Of a stretch of 64,000 nucleotides of DNA, positions 1 through 10,445 are shown in pieces. The position numbers and the translations under genes were made by a program. Each line of letters opens with the position of its first letter. The stretch's first letter is position 1. This DNA is from Coniferiporia sulphurascens (Eukaryota; Basidiomycota; Agaricomycetes; Hymenochaetales; Hymenochaetaceae). The DNA lies in the NCBI GenBank assembly GCA_002794785.1, contig NBBA01000014.1, positions 186,001 to 250,000 of the forward strand, read 5' to 3'. Under the pieces are notes generated by a model, which did no database searches, had not been told where the DNA came from, and saw only the letters and a list, made by a program, of their open reading frames with translations.

Positions 1-228
1 TCTATTGGGGTTGAGTTGGGAGGGACCCTGATGCTGGGGTAGACTTTGCACGGTGCTGGTGTTGCAATCAGCCAGAACAAGGGAAGAAACACCAGATCCA
101 GCCTGAACAAGTTGATCCCCTTCAACAGGCATCCTGTTATAACCAGATGGTAAAGGTACCCCACTTGCTTGAGCCAGATGAAGGAAAGCTGATATGGGAG
201 AGTCTATTTGTGGTCTCTCCATTGCCAT
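1..228 (-). CDS. Partial open frame entering from the left edge, unrecognised
   Basis: Read on the minus strand, an ATG at 228 opens a frame that stays open to base 1, so it has no stop inside the window. The product begins MAMERPQIDSP and is rich in Gln, Ser, Pro and Gly, with no domain I recognise. Upstream on the same strand (about 590-230) two other frames also look protein-like; one contains CICGKGWSGHV followed by KCACK, a Cys-rich arrangement, but stops separate them. This could be a decayed transposon gene or the 5' part of a host gene whose exons I cannot join. Low confidence. Confidence 0.3.
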   Translation of the reverse strand, partial: MAMERPQIDSPISAFLHLAQASGVPLPSGYNRMPVEGDQLVQAGSGVSSLVLADCNTSTVQSLPQHQGPSQLNPNR

Positions 229-1040
229 TCTTCCGGTTGCTATCTGCCACTGCAACAGTCAGATGCTCTCCTGGTTAGGGGCACTTATTTTCCATATGAT
301 CATGTATCAGCTAGGCAAGACTTTACAAGCACATTTCTCTGCATAATCCTCATACCTGGGTCTGCCAGATCCATTTACTCCCTGCTCCCCAGATGCATCA
401 GCTTGAACATGACCACTCCAACCTTTGCCACATATGCAGGGTGTGTCAGGCCGCCAGTTGTTTTCAACCTGTATACCATTAACCAGTCCCCTTTGTATGC
501 ATAAACATATTCACATACCAGGAAGTAGCTGCCACAATCTGTAGGTCCTTATCCACCTTTTGGAAAAAACCCAAAGTGCGACCAGTCCAGCACTTGGTCA
601 TGGGCCCCTAAAAGCACCACCTTGTTAGGGCAACACTATAAACATGGCACACAGGTTCTACCAGTGAAACGACTTAGGAGGGGGATATGCAAGTTGACAA
701 GGAGGGATCACACAGAGATAGTGGATATCCTAAGAGAACTCGACTGAGTTCCCCAGGTCTGCATTGGCTGCTACTTATACACATTTGACTACTTTAGGGT
801 AGGTCAAATCTATAATAAACTACCAATCAGAAGTGTGAAACAGTCATGATGCCATTACTATGTAATATGTCACCATACTGATGCAATATGGCGTCATTGC
901 TCTAGAACCTTCTACTGTGATGTCATAGATCTAGAACTATCTGTGCCTGCTTACTACTGATTGGACTGAGCATACCTAATGACTAATCCATCATTATATA
1001 ATACAAGGTGAAACATAAATCGAAAAATGCTTATATCATA
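229..1040. other. Stretch without a supported gene
   Basis: No intact gene is visible. The left part (229-590) holds minus-strand open stretches that may be exons or remnants of the gene at the left edge. From about 780 to 1040 the sequence is AT-rich and resembles a transposon or LTR flank, but I found no paired terminal repeat inside the window. Confidence 0.4.
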
Positions 1041-1169
1041 ACAATGTGGTCCTTTTTGTTGATTTTTTGATTTTGGCCTAGATCCTGAGATACAGCATTT
1101 CATGGTGCTGTATCTCAGGATCTAGGCCAAAATCAGAAAATCAACAAAAAGGACCACATCCACATTGTA
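1041..1169. repeat. Near-perfect foldback (hairpin) element
   Basis: Bases 1045-1097 are the reverse complement of about 1106-1158 with very few mismatches, separated by a loop of 8 bases. The outer ends ACAATGTGG and CCACATTGT also match as an inverted pair, the right copy carrying a short duplication (CCACATCCACATTGT). The size and structure resemble a foldback MITE. No target duplication is convincing. It encodes nothing. Confidence 0.6.
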
Positions 1170-1630
1170 AATATGATCACTTTCTCTCACCAAAGCAAGA
1201 TCCAAAAATGAGTATCTAAGGAGAAAAGATGTCGCAAGTAAAATAACAAACTGTATGCACTCTGCAAAGCTCAATTTGGTAACTGGGTGACCTGTTCCCA
1301 CGCTGGTGTTACTCATGCAGAGTTGCCTCTACTCACTAGCCCTTCTCAATTACATGGCAACACAGACTTGTGAAAGTTGTCCGGCATGTGTATGTAATTG
1401 TAGGGTCCTTCCAAATTAATTATTTTTTGCAAATTGTAATTGTGGCATGACTTGTGAGCTGAATTGCAGCTTTGTTCGGCTTACACTCAGCATCAGGATC
1501 GTCCTTGATGACATATCAAACCCATGTTAGGAAATTTCAGCCACTGAGTGCTGGCAGGACAAAACCTCCCCCCCCAAAAAAAAAAACTTGCAAGTTTTCA
1601 TATCACTGAATCAACAGCAAACCAGCCAGA
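1170..1630. other. Upstream region of the Harbinger Myb gene, no gene seen
   Basis: No coding signal is visible. It contains a C8/A10 homopolymer run near 1569-1587. The left terminal inverted repeat of the Harbinger element should lie here or further left, but I could not find one matching the sequence right of 12078. Confidence 0.35.
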
Positions 1631-1904
1631 ATGGACCAAGAACAAAACCAAAACATTATTCCAACAAAGTCGTACCCACTAAACGATATGGCCTTGCATA
1701 ACGGGCATGCGCTGCTCATTTTTGGAGACTGTATGCGTGTTCCTGGGACCATGTCACACTTCATGAGCGCGCTGCGGACTCCCCAGGATACAACATGCTT
1801 CCAAGAATACTTGCCCAGTCCTGTGACTCATGCGCATTTGACAGCATTGTACACGAACTTCGAGAAGAATGTATCCCCCAGACCCACTGGAGGCATCCAG
1901 TTCA

Positions 1905-2157
1905 TATTAAAATATAATGAACAATTAAGTATAGTACGTGGTCATATGAACAACCACCTTACTAAGTGAACAATAACGCAATGATAATGCCATATGATAA
2001 GGGCTATGATAGTTATAGTATACGTAGCTCACAGTAGATGTATATAAGGAGAGCTGGTCTCTACCATGAAATACATTGGTTTACACTGATAACCCCTGCT
2101 CCTCTCACATTTACCACTGCACCTCATCGTCTATCACAATGTGCATAGATTTTAAGA
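1905..2157 (+). repeat. Copia 5' LTR
   Basis: Its ends match those of the solo LTR at 11328-11583, whose 5-bp duplication fixes the boundaries. It contains a TATATAAG box at 2041-2048, a likely start of element transcription. Compared with the 3' LTR, essentially all differences are CG/TG/CA alternatives. Confidence 0.88.
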
Positions 2158-2168
2158 GGTTATGAGCC
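2158..2168 (+). other. Copia primer-binding site, complementary to the initiator tRNA-Met anticodon arm
   Basis: GGTTATGAGCC directly abuts the 5' LTR. Its complement GGCTCATAACC corresponds to the anticodon stem-loop of initiator tRNA-Met (CAU anticodon) rather than to a tRNA 3' end. This is the arrangement known for copia-type elements that prime from a cleaved half-tRNA. The tRNA match is from general knowledge and was not aligned here. Confidence 0.7.
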
Positions 2169-4745
2169 TTGACTCTACAAACTAATGAAATGATATAACG
2201 AAACTATGTCCTCATCATCCAGTACTCAACCAGAGACTGAATTACAAAGAAAAAATTGTGAGCGAGACGAATGTGCTCAATTAAATACTATAAGAAAAAT
2301 TGCTGATGATCTAAAAATAATTTATACACAACAGCATACAATCGAAGAAATCCAGATAAAAATAAACAAAGCAAACGAAGCCAGTGAGTATTATAGTATA
2401 TTACTCGAATGTAACAAAAGATTAATACCAAATCACGGAACTTTAAATGAAATAAAAGCAAGAATTGAAAGGTATGATGCAGCCACTAGTGAACAAAAAC
2501 AAAATTACCAAACTAATTACTTAAACGAATTGAAAAATCAGGCCGAAAAACTCGGTATATCTGATTCAGGAGAAGCACCTGATATAAGAATTCAAATCAG
2601 TGAGTACAATGGGCTAAAAACAGATGAAGAAAGAACTAACTTTAAAAATCAATATCCCCATATAAAAATCAAATCAGAAGAAGAAGAAGAACAAAAAGAA
2701 GAAGAAAATCATAGTGAGCTGTCTGATCCTGGAGATGGAAGCAATGCTAACAATGAAACTAGTGAACCAGATATGGCACAGAAACTTGCAGAGCTCCAGA
2801 AATTCTTTGATGGCATCGACAAACTTAACAGGCAAAGAAATTTCAAACTTTGGAATTTCCATATCAGAAATGCCATCCAGAGTTCAGGTTATGGTCACCT
2901 GCTCATTAATGTGCCAGCAACTATGGAACTACCTATCTCTGGTGCTTTATACAATGGGATTTTATGTACTATGCCTGACAAAATACTTGGCTATTATCTT
3001 AATTTCGGCAAAGATATACCAGCTCTACTGGGAGCACTCAGTGGAAGGTATGACGTTATGACTACAATTACAAAGGGATTTAGCGAGGCTGCGCTATTTG
3101 ATCAGGGAGGGCATGTCTCCCAATTTGACACAACCCTCAGCAAACTTACCAGCATATATGAGGAACTAATCTCGAAAGGGATTCAAGTTTCAGACTCAAT
3201 GTACATATTGGCAATAACAAAAGCAATGCCAGAACAATACCAATACATTTTAACTCAAAGTGAGTTATATATTAAAACAGTTAATGAAATAAATACCGGA
3301 AACCCCCCAGTAATGTTAATGGCACAATTTCTATTAACAGCATTACAAAATGCATTTGAAGGATGGTGTAAAAACCATCATAGAACTGGAGCAGTGGCTA
3401 ATCACCTGCCCAAGGATGAGTGCACTCACCCTTATTTTAGGGGGTGCGGACATGGCAATGGCCGCGTATTTCCATCACGAGGCCGAGGCTTTAGGGTCCG
3501 AGGCGGATTTAGAGGATGAGGACGAGGGGGATATTCCCCTAACCAACAATCACATACAGTTAAGTGTTATAACTGTAATAAACTCGGACATTATAGCCGA
3601 GACTGCTGGGCGCCAAAAATGGAATGGACAAAAGTGGCACAGCAAAAATGAAAAGAGGAAGTGAATGCAAGTGAGAAAGGAAAAGGGAAGGAAACGGGTG
3701 TGTCAGCAGCACCAGCACCAACAACGACTGGGGAAAGTGTGGCCCAGGCTAAACATACAGCAGCAGCAGCGCAAGTCACTTCTAGTTCAAGAATCGAACT
3801 AAGTGCCATAATCAGACAGGGCGAAACGGCCTTCATTATGGAAATCCCCGATAACGCAATGGGCGAATTCCCTGTATACAGCTACAATGATTTTCTTGAC
3901 GGATTAGGAAACTATGATAGCGCTATGGAAGATATCAATGACAATAATCTTGACGTAAGCATTAATGCTATAACAACAGAAAATTCTGCTAACAATGTTT
4001 ACTCTTATATGGATATAATTGATACTGGTGCAACAATCCATTTAACACTGTATCTTAATCATTTAACAAATACTTACGAAACCGAACCAATTACAATAAC
4101 GGCTGCCAACAAATCAATGTTCACATCAAAAATAGTAGGGGATCTTATCATTTACATCCCCAACAGACACTCGGTAAGTGTCATTACGTTATCAAATGTT
4201 TATTACAATCCTAAAATGAACATGACATTAGTCTCTCAAGGACTTCTATGTCATGATGGTTACAAATTTATTTATAAACAAAATCAATGTATAATAAAGT
4301 ATCCTAATGGATCTTTATGTGGAAAAATTAAAAATACAAATGGATTGTATAGTATATTTAACAACAATGTACAAGCAGCTACAAAAAATTTAACATTATT
4401 CGAACTTCACAAAAAACTCGGTCATATAAGTTATGCTTACATAAAAAGGCTATTAAAAGAAGACCAAATTACAAATAACAAAATTTCAAATTACGATGAA
4501 ACTCAATGTCAAACTTGCTTAGAAGCAAATATAAAAAGAATACAAATTCCAAAATTATGTGTCTCAAAGTTAGCAGAAAAATTTGGTGAGCATATACATA
4601 TGGATATATGGGGACCCACATCAACACATGCTATAGGAGGATATAAATATCTTCTAACACTTGTAGATGATGCTATAAGATGGATAAAAATGATTTTATT
4701 AAAAACAAAAGACAAAGGTTTTAATGCTTATACAACTTGGGCTAC

Positions 4746-5283
4746 TGTTACAACTTTCTGTCACTCTTCATTATTGCGCTGACTCACTTCATCTTTGTCA
4801 TCATCAGCCAGCGCAACTCCCCCATTTCTCTGCCTTACTCATCCTTATTCACCTTGCGCCATAAGACACCATGATGACGCCTTATTGCACCATCATGACG
4901 TGCTTTGCTTACTGATCACCGTACTTGTATTACCAAGGCCTTCCTTGCGTTTCCATGACCTTCCATAGTCTGGTAAACATACCTAACCAAGTCGCTACAG
5001 TAGCAAACACATAGAGTAGCATATAAGCATGTAACTTCAGTAGCACAAGCCCTAAGCTTGTGCTCTTTGTTCATACAAGCCCATTATCTGCTACCACCAG
5101 TCTACTGTGCGCCTGTGTGCCACAAGTCGCTTCATTGTAACCTGACTCACCTCAGAAGCCTACCGCATCCACATCGCCGATCATCCTCGACTTATGACAT
5201 CTAGGAAGCCCCGTTGCTGTACCATCAGTTCCGACGATCAGGAAGCCCCGATGTCGATCACCGTGTAACCATTGAGCTTAACA
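4746..5283 (+). repeat. Solo LTR of a second family (copy 1) with 5-bp target duplication
   Basis: 538 bp, beginning TGTTA and ending TAACA. It is flanked by the perfect duplication GCTAC (4741-4745 and 5284-5288) and inserted in the Copia integrase region. It shares almost its whole length with the copies at 7184-7744 and 8162-8721. No internal coding region is present, as expected after LTR-LTR recombination. Confidence 0.93.
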
Positions 5284-7183
5284 GCTACAATGCTCAACAC
5301 ACAACATAACATAACAATAAAAATATTACAAAGTGATAACAATACAGTATTTTTAAGTAAACAATTCACTGAATATTTAGAAAAACATGGAACAATACAA
5401 AAATTAACTGTACATGATACACCACAACAAAATGGTGTAGCAGAATGATCACATCAAACAATTTTAAATAATACATGAGTCAATTTGCTACAAGCAAAAC
5501 TGCCACCAAGTTTATGGGGTGAAGCAGTAAAATATAGTACTTATGTTTACAATAGAACTCCGAAGAGTGCTATTGATTTCAAAACACCATATTACAAAAG
5601 ATATAATGAAAATTATAACATTGATGATTTAAAAGAATTTGGTCAATATTGCATAATACGACAAGAAAACGTAAATAAATTACAACCTAAAGGAATATAT
5701 GCACAATGGCTCAGATTTGACGAAGAAAGTAAAGGGCACAGAACCTATCATAACAGAAAAGTAACAGTTGAACAAAATTTACAATTTTTAGATTCCCCAC
5801 CATCTAAAATTGAAGGGGAGAAAAATATAGAAAAACAAAATGAGCAAATACAAGAATTAACAAAGGAAAGACCCAAAAGAATATTAAATCCAACGAAACA
5901 ATCATTAGGTCTAAATTTTGATGAACACAATACAGTAGCCTATCTTACAGAATTTAATCAATTCAATACGGAATTAATAGGTGATCCTAATTCATATCAA
6001 CAAGCAATTAATAGAATTGATGCAAATCAATGGATCACGGCAATGAAAGAAGAAATAAAAACGCTAATTGAAAGATCTACATGGACGATCATTGATCCAC
6101 CTAAAGACATAAATATAATTGGAACAAGATTTGTTTATAAAACAAAAAGATTAGCAAACAGAGAAATTGAATGTTACAAAGCAAGATTAGTAGTTCAAGG
6201 ATTCGCTCAAATGGAAGGCATTGACTACTATGCAAATGATACATTTGCTCCAGTAGCATGATTAGCTACAGTACAAACTATATTAAGTTGGAGCGCAACA
6301 AACAATTACGAAATTCACCAAATTGATATTAAGTCAGCGTACTTATATGGTGAATTAGAAAAAGACAAAAATATATATATAAAACCACCACCAGGAAACT
6401 TAGTCAAAATAAAACCTGGACAAGTTTTAAAACTAAAAAAGGACTTATATGGATTGAAACAGGCCAGGAGACGTTGGTATAAAAAACTATCTGAAATATT
6501 AATAGGAATAGGACTAACATGAGCAGTCCAAGATAACACAGTATTTTTTAGAAAAGAAAAAGGAAAAACAATCCTAATACTTTTCATACATGTTGATGAC
6601 ATTACATTATGTGGACTAAATCTAACAATTATTAATGCTATAAAAAACGCAATTAACAAACACATAAAATTCACAGACAGAAACGATGTACATTGGTTAT
6701 AAGGAACTGAAATCGAATGGGACCGAAAAGAAAGAATAATAAAACTTAGACAAAAGAATTATATCAATACAATCATTGAATGATATAAATTAAAAGACAC
6801 TGCAACGGTACAAACACCAATGACACCAGGACAAGTGTTAAAATCACTTGAAAATCCATCAAATGAAGAATTAAATTTCATGAAACAAATACCTTATATG
6901 AATATGGTTGGAGCATTACAATATGCAGCAGATTGTACAAGACCTGATATATCATTCACAACAGGTCAATTTGCTAGGCATTTAAACAAACCTAGTATTG
7001 AACATTATAATGCAGTGAAACACTGCTTTAAATACTTAAAAGGAACAAATGATCATTGGTTAATACTTGGGGGTAAAGACCCAATTGAGTTAATCAGATA
7101 TACCAATGCCGATGGAATGACACAAGAAGGCCATAAAGCTATATCCAGATATATATTCCAAATAGGAAACGCAACAACATCAT

Positions 7184-7744
7184 TGTTACAATTCTCCTTT
7201 ACCTTTCCCTTACTGCGCTGACTCACTTCCTCTTCGTCATCATCAGTCAGCACAACTCCCCCATTTCTCTGCATTACTCATCCTTATTTGCCTTGCACCA
7301 TAAGACGCCATGATGATGCCTTACTTGCACCATCATGACATGCTTTGCTTACTGATCACCGAACTTGTATTACCAAGACCTCCCTTGGGTTTCCATGACT
7401 TTCCACAGTCTGGTAAACACACCTAACCAAGTCGCTACAGTAGCAAACACATAGTGTAGCATATAAGCATGTAACTTCAGTAGCACAAGCCCTAAGCTTG
7501 TGCTCTTTGTTCATACAAGCCCATTATCTGCTACCACCAGTCTACTGTGCACCGCTTGGCCATTAGTTGTTTTGTCGTAACCCAACTCCGCTAAGAAGTA
7601 CCCTGCGTCCCTATCGTCAATCAGGAAGCCCCGCCAACGATCACCCTCGACTTATGACATCTAGGAAGCCCCGTTGCCATAACCATCAGTCTCAATGATC
7701 CGGAAACCCCGACATCGACCACCGTGTAACCGTTGAGCTTAACA
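7184..7744 (+). repeat. Solo LTR of the second family (copy 2) with 5-bp target duplication
   Basis: 561 bp, TGTTA...TAACA, flanked by ATCAT at 7179-7183 and 7745-7749. It is inserted in the Copia RNase H region in the same orientation as copy 1. Differences from copy 1 include CG/TG/CA alternatives (for example GACGTGC against GACATGC). Confidence 0.93.
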
Positions 7745-8120
7745 ATCATGGTCTAGTAAAAAACAAGAATTAGTGTCATTATCAGTATGTGAAGCTGAAC
7801 TTCAAGCTTTAACACATGGAGTTAAAGAAGCTATATGACTTAGAAGACTGGTTGAAGAGGTACTGCAGACCTTGGATACACCAATGAAAATCTTATGCGA
7901 TAATCAAGCAGCCATAACAATAGTAAATTCAACAGAACAAAAATATACACAATGAACGAAACATATTGATATACGAAAAGATTTTTTAAGAGACTATATT
8001 GAAAATGAAACTATATCAGTTTCATATATTCCAACTGGACAGCAAAAAGCTGATATTATGATGAAAGCGCTAACAATCAAATTAATCAAACATTTTACAA
8101 GTCTACTCTGCCTAGTAAAA

Positions 8121-8133
8121 GTTTGAAGGGGAG
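8121..8133 (+). other. Copia polypurine tract
   Basis: The purine-rich run GAAGGGGAG directly abuts the 3' LTR start at 8134 and is the expected site for plus-strand DNA priming. Confidence 0.6.
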
Positions 8134-8951
8134 TATTAAAATATAATGAACAATTAAGTATTGTTAAGCTCAACGGTTACGCGGTGATCGACATTGGGGC
8201 TTCCTGATCGTCGAGGCTGATGGTTATGGCAATGGGGCTTCCTAGATGTCATAAGTCGAAGGTGATCATTGGCAAGGCTTCCTGATCGACAATGTGGACG
8301 CGAGGTGCTTCTTAGCGATGTCGGGTTACGATGAAGCAACTAATGGCCAAGTGGCACACAGTAGACTGGTGGTAGCAGATAATGGGCTTGTATGAACAAA
8401 GAGCACAAGCTTAGGGCTTGTGCTACTGAAGTTACATGCTTATATGCTACTCTATGTGTTTACTACTGTAGCAGCCTGTGTAGGGTAGTTTACCAGACTA
8501 TGGAAGGTCATGGAAACCCAAGGAATGCCTTGGTAATACAAGTAGGGCTATCAGTAAGCAAAGCATGTCATGATGGTGCAATAAGGCGTCATCATGGCGT
8601 CTTATGGCACAAGGCGAATAATGATGAGTAAGGCAGAGAAATGGGGGAGGTGCGCTGACTGATGATGATGAATAGGAAGTGAGTCAGCACAGTAAGGTGA
8701 AAGTAAAGGAAAATTGTAACAAGTATAGTATGTGGTCATATGAACAACCACCTTACTAAGTGAATGATAATGCAACAATAACGCCATATGGTAAGGGCTA
8801 TGATAGTTATAGTATACATAGCTCACAGTAGATGTATATAAGGAGAGCTGGTCTCTACCATGAAATACATCAGTTTACACTGATAACCCCTGCTCCTCTT
8901 GCATTTACCACTGCACCTCATCATCTATTGCAATGTGCATAGATTTTAAGA
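8134..8951 (+). repeat. Copia 3' LTR, interrupted by a solo LTR
   Basis: Segments 8134-8161 and 8727-8951 together match the 5' LTR. The solo LTR at 8162-8721 and its target duplication lie between them. It ends TTTTAAGA at 8951, after which the Harbinger Myb frame resumes. Confidence 0.9.
8162..8721 (-). repeat. Solo LTR of the second family (copy 3), inverted, with 5-bp target duplication
   Basis: 560 bp in the opposite orientation to copies 1 and 2, flanked by AGTAT at 8157-8161 and 8722-8726. It is inserted 28 bp inside the Copia 3' LTR. Confidence 0.93.
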
Positions 8952-10445
8952 GTTTGGCTCCTTTGATGGTGCCAGTTGAGACCTGAGGGCAGATGGCCAC
9001 TTCTTCATTGAAGAAGTGGGCCTGCAATCCCCCCCCCACAGACAGAGGTTCGGGACGATCGAGAACACTCAACTCCCTTTGCCAGCGCTGTCCACGGCTC
9101 GCTTTACAAGTCAGAAAAACAAAAGTGCTCTCAAAGACATTGAGATGCATGCACCATTAAATAATCCCCCGGTGACACCAGCCATGAAGAAAAAAACGAA
9201 AGCGAAAGCTAAGGAAACTAAGGCGTCAGGGAGGGGTTCGCATTCAGGAAAAAACTCACATGCTGGAGGCAATTCTGATGACAAGATTAATGGCTTGCCA
9301 GAGAAGGAGAAGAAGAAAGTGGACATCATCATACTGGCGAAGCGCAAAGTCTGGACCGACAAGGACAGTCTCAAGCTGCTCAAATTTATCATCGCCCCAG
9401 AGAGGTGGCATAAAATAAAGGCATATCTGGCCAAAATTTGTGAAGAGGTCAGTCACCATCCTTTACTTATACACACATGGCACTCACCTCTTTCCCAGGC
9501 TTCGCAAACAGTGTTACAGGGCGAGTATACCACCAAGCAGTGTATCAACCGCTGGCACACAATGTTCCGTATGTATAAGGATGCACGCCGGCTTTTGAAC
9601 CACACCGGTGGAGGAGATAGTGACGAGCCTACAGACGAGCCCGATGATGATGATGACGATGATAGTGATGGCGGCAAGGATGACGGCAACAGTGCTGGGG
9701 TTGCCCTCGATGGTATGGACAGTCAAAAAAGCCAGAAGACAAAGAGCAAGAAGAAAAAGGACCGTTACAATCGAGCAAAGCTGGAAAAGTTTATGGAAGG
9801 GCCCTTCTATCCTATTATAGACGCTGTGTAAGTGCCAAGTGGCTTCTTTTACCTGTTAGGCACATAATTGAATACTAATATATTCCATTACCTTAGCGTG
9901 AACGGACGAAAGGACATCATGCGCAATGTCATCTTTGGTTCCCACAGGAAACCTGAGGACATTGACGCAGACATAAGGGATGGTAATGAAGCCGACAGTG
10001 GAAGAAGGAGAGGCCGCAAGTGGAAGAACCTCAAACGCAAAAGAAGCACCAACATTGAACAAATGATCGGCAATGCCATTAAGTCGATCAGTGAGCGTCA
10101 GTTGGCCGCTGCACAGTGCGATGAAGATCGCCTCTCCCTCGATTGTCTCGCTGTCAAGCATGAGGAAGAATGGCTCACTATTGAACACGAGTGAACCACA
10201 ATCGAGCACGCTTGCAGTGACAGGGAAGCCGCCGCTGAGGAGAAGAGACTCAAGCTTGATATCGAGCGAGATGAAAGGGAGGAACACGCTGCCAAATTCG
10301 CCAGGTACAAGAGTTTCAAGACTTCGAAAGACCCACTGTACCTGGCCATAGCGGAGCGTCTGGCTGTTGAGCTCACAGCAGCAGAAGGAGTAACATTCAA
10401 GTCTTAGATAGTTGATTCAATGTCTATTCTAAGTACAGTTTTAAT

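Larger units (their letters stand above)
2206..8126 (+). pseudogene. Copia gag-pol polyprotein, decayed and interrupted
   Basis: One frame runs through with stops. Gag is at 2206-3650 and has a CCHC zinc knuckle (CYNCNKLGHYSRDC) at about 3565-3606, just past a TGA at 3517. The protease motif DTGATIHL lies near 4021. The integrase zinc region (HKKLGH...CQTC) is at about 4410-4520, and the first integrase Asp (HMDIWGP) at 4597. A solo LTR interrupts at 4746-5283, and PQQNGVAE resumes near 5425. Reverse transcriptase follows (IDIKSAYLYG near 6325, HVDD near 6590). RNase H is split by a second solo LTR at 7184-7744 and ends with TKHIDIRKDF. In-frame stops are TGA at 3517, 3649, 5446, 5476, 6259, 6520, 6781, 7836 and 7953, and TAA at 6700. 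No restored sequence is given. Confidence 0.88.
1905..8951 (+). mobile_element. Ty1/Copia LTR retrotransposon, decayed, with three nested solo LTRs
   Basis: About 250-bp LTRs (1905-2157 and 8134-8951, the latter interrupted) begin TATTAAAA and end TTTTAAGA. A primer-binding site follows the 5' LTR at once and a purine tract (GAAGGGGAG) precedes the 3' LTR at once. Gag, protease, integrase, reverse transcriptase and RNase H occur in Copia order. The flanking 5-mers are GTTCA and GTTTG; both derive from GTTCG by one CpG transition each, so a 5-bp target duplication is likely. Removing the three nested insertions leaves an element of about 5.4 kb. It is much more AT-rich than the flanking host genes and has about ten in-frame stops, so it is not autonomous. 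Confidence 0.9.
1631..10407 (+). pseudogene. Harbinger Myb/SANT-like protein gene, split by the Copia insertion
   Basis: The first part is 1631-1904 and the frame resumes at 8957, directly after the Copia element and its target duplication, with the codon phase kept. The Myb/SANT (trihelix-like) region spans about 9340-9610: RKVWTDKDSLKLLKFI, then W..I..YLAKI, then TTKQCINRWHTMF, joined across an intron (GT at 9449, AG at 9499). An acidic DDDDD tract and a basic KKKKDR segment follow. A further intron ends in TTAG before 9898, and the frame ends at a TAG at 10405. In-frame TGAs at 8977 and about 10192 both fit loss of an Arg CGA codon. In this superfamily the Myb-like partner is thought to bring the transposase to DNA. 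Non-functional here because of the 7-kb insertion. Confidence 0.75.

Noticed and set aside
208..504. Plus-strand 98-codon frame
   Set aside because: The opposite strand has more protein-like composition; it is probably a shadow.
3517..7955. TGA read as arginine (altered genetic code) in the Copia element
   Set aside because: The same CGA-to-TGA change occurs in the Harbinger genes and the same CpG transitions dominate the non-coding LTRs, so mutation explains it better. Host genes in the window end normally at TGA.
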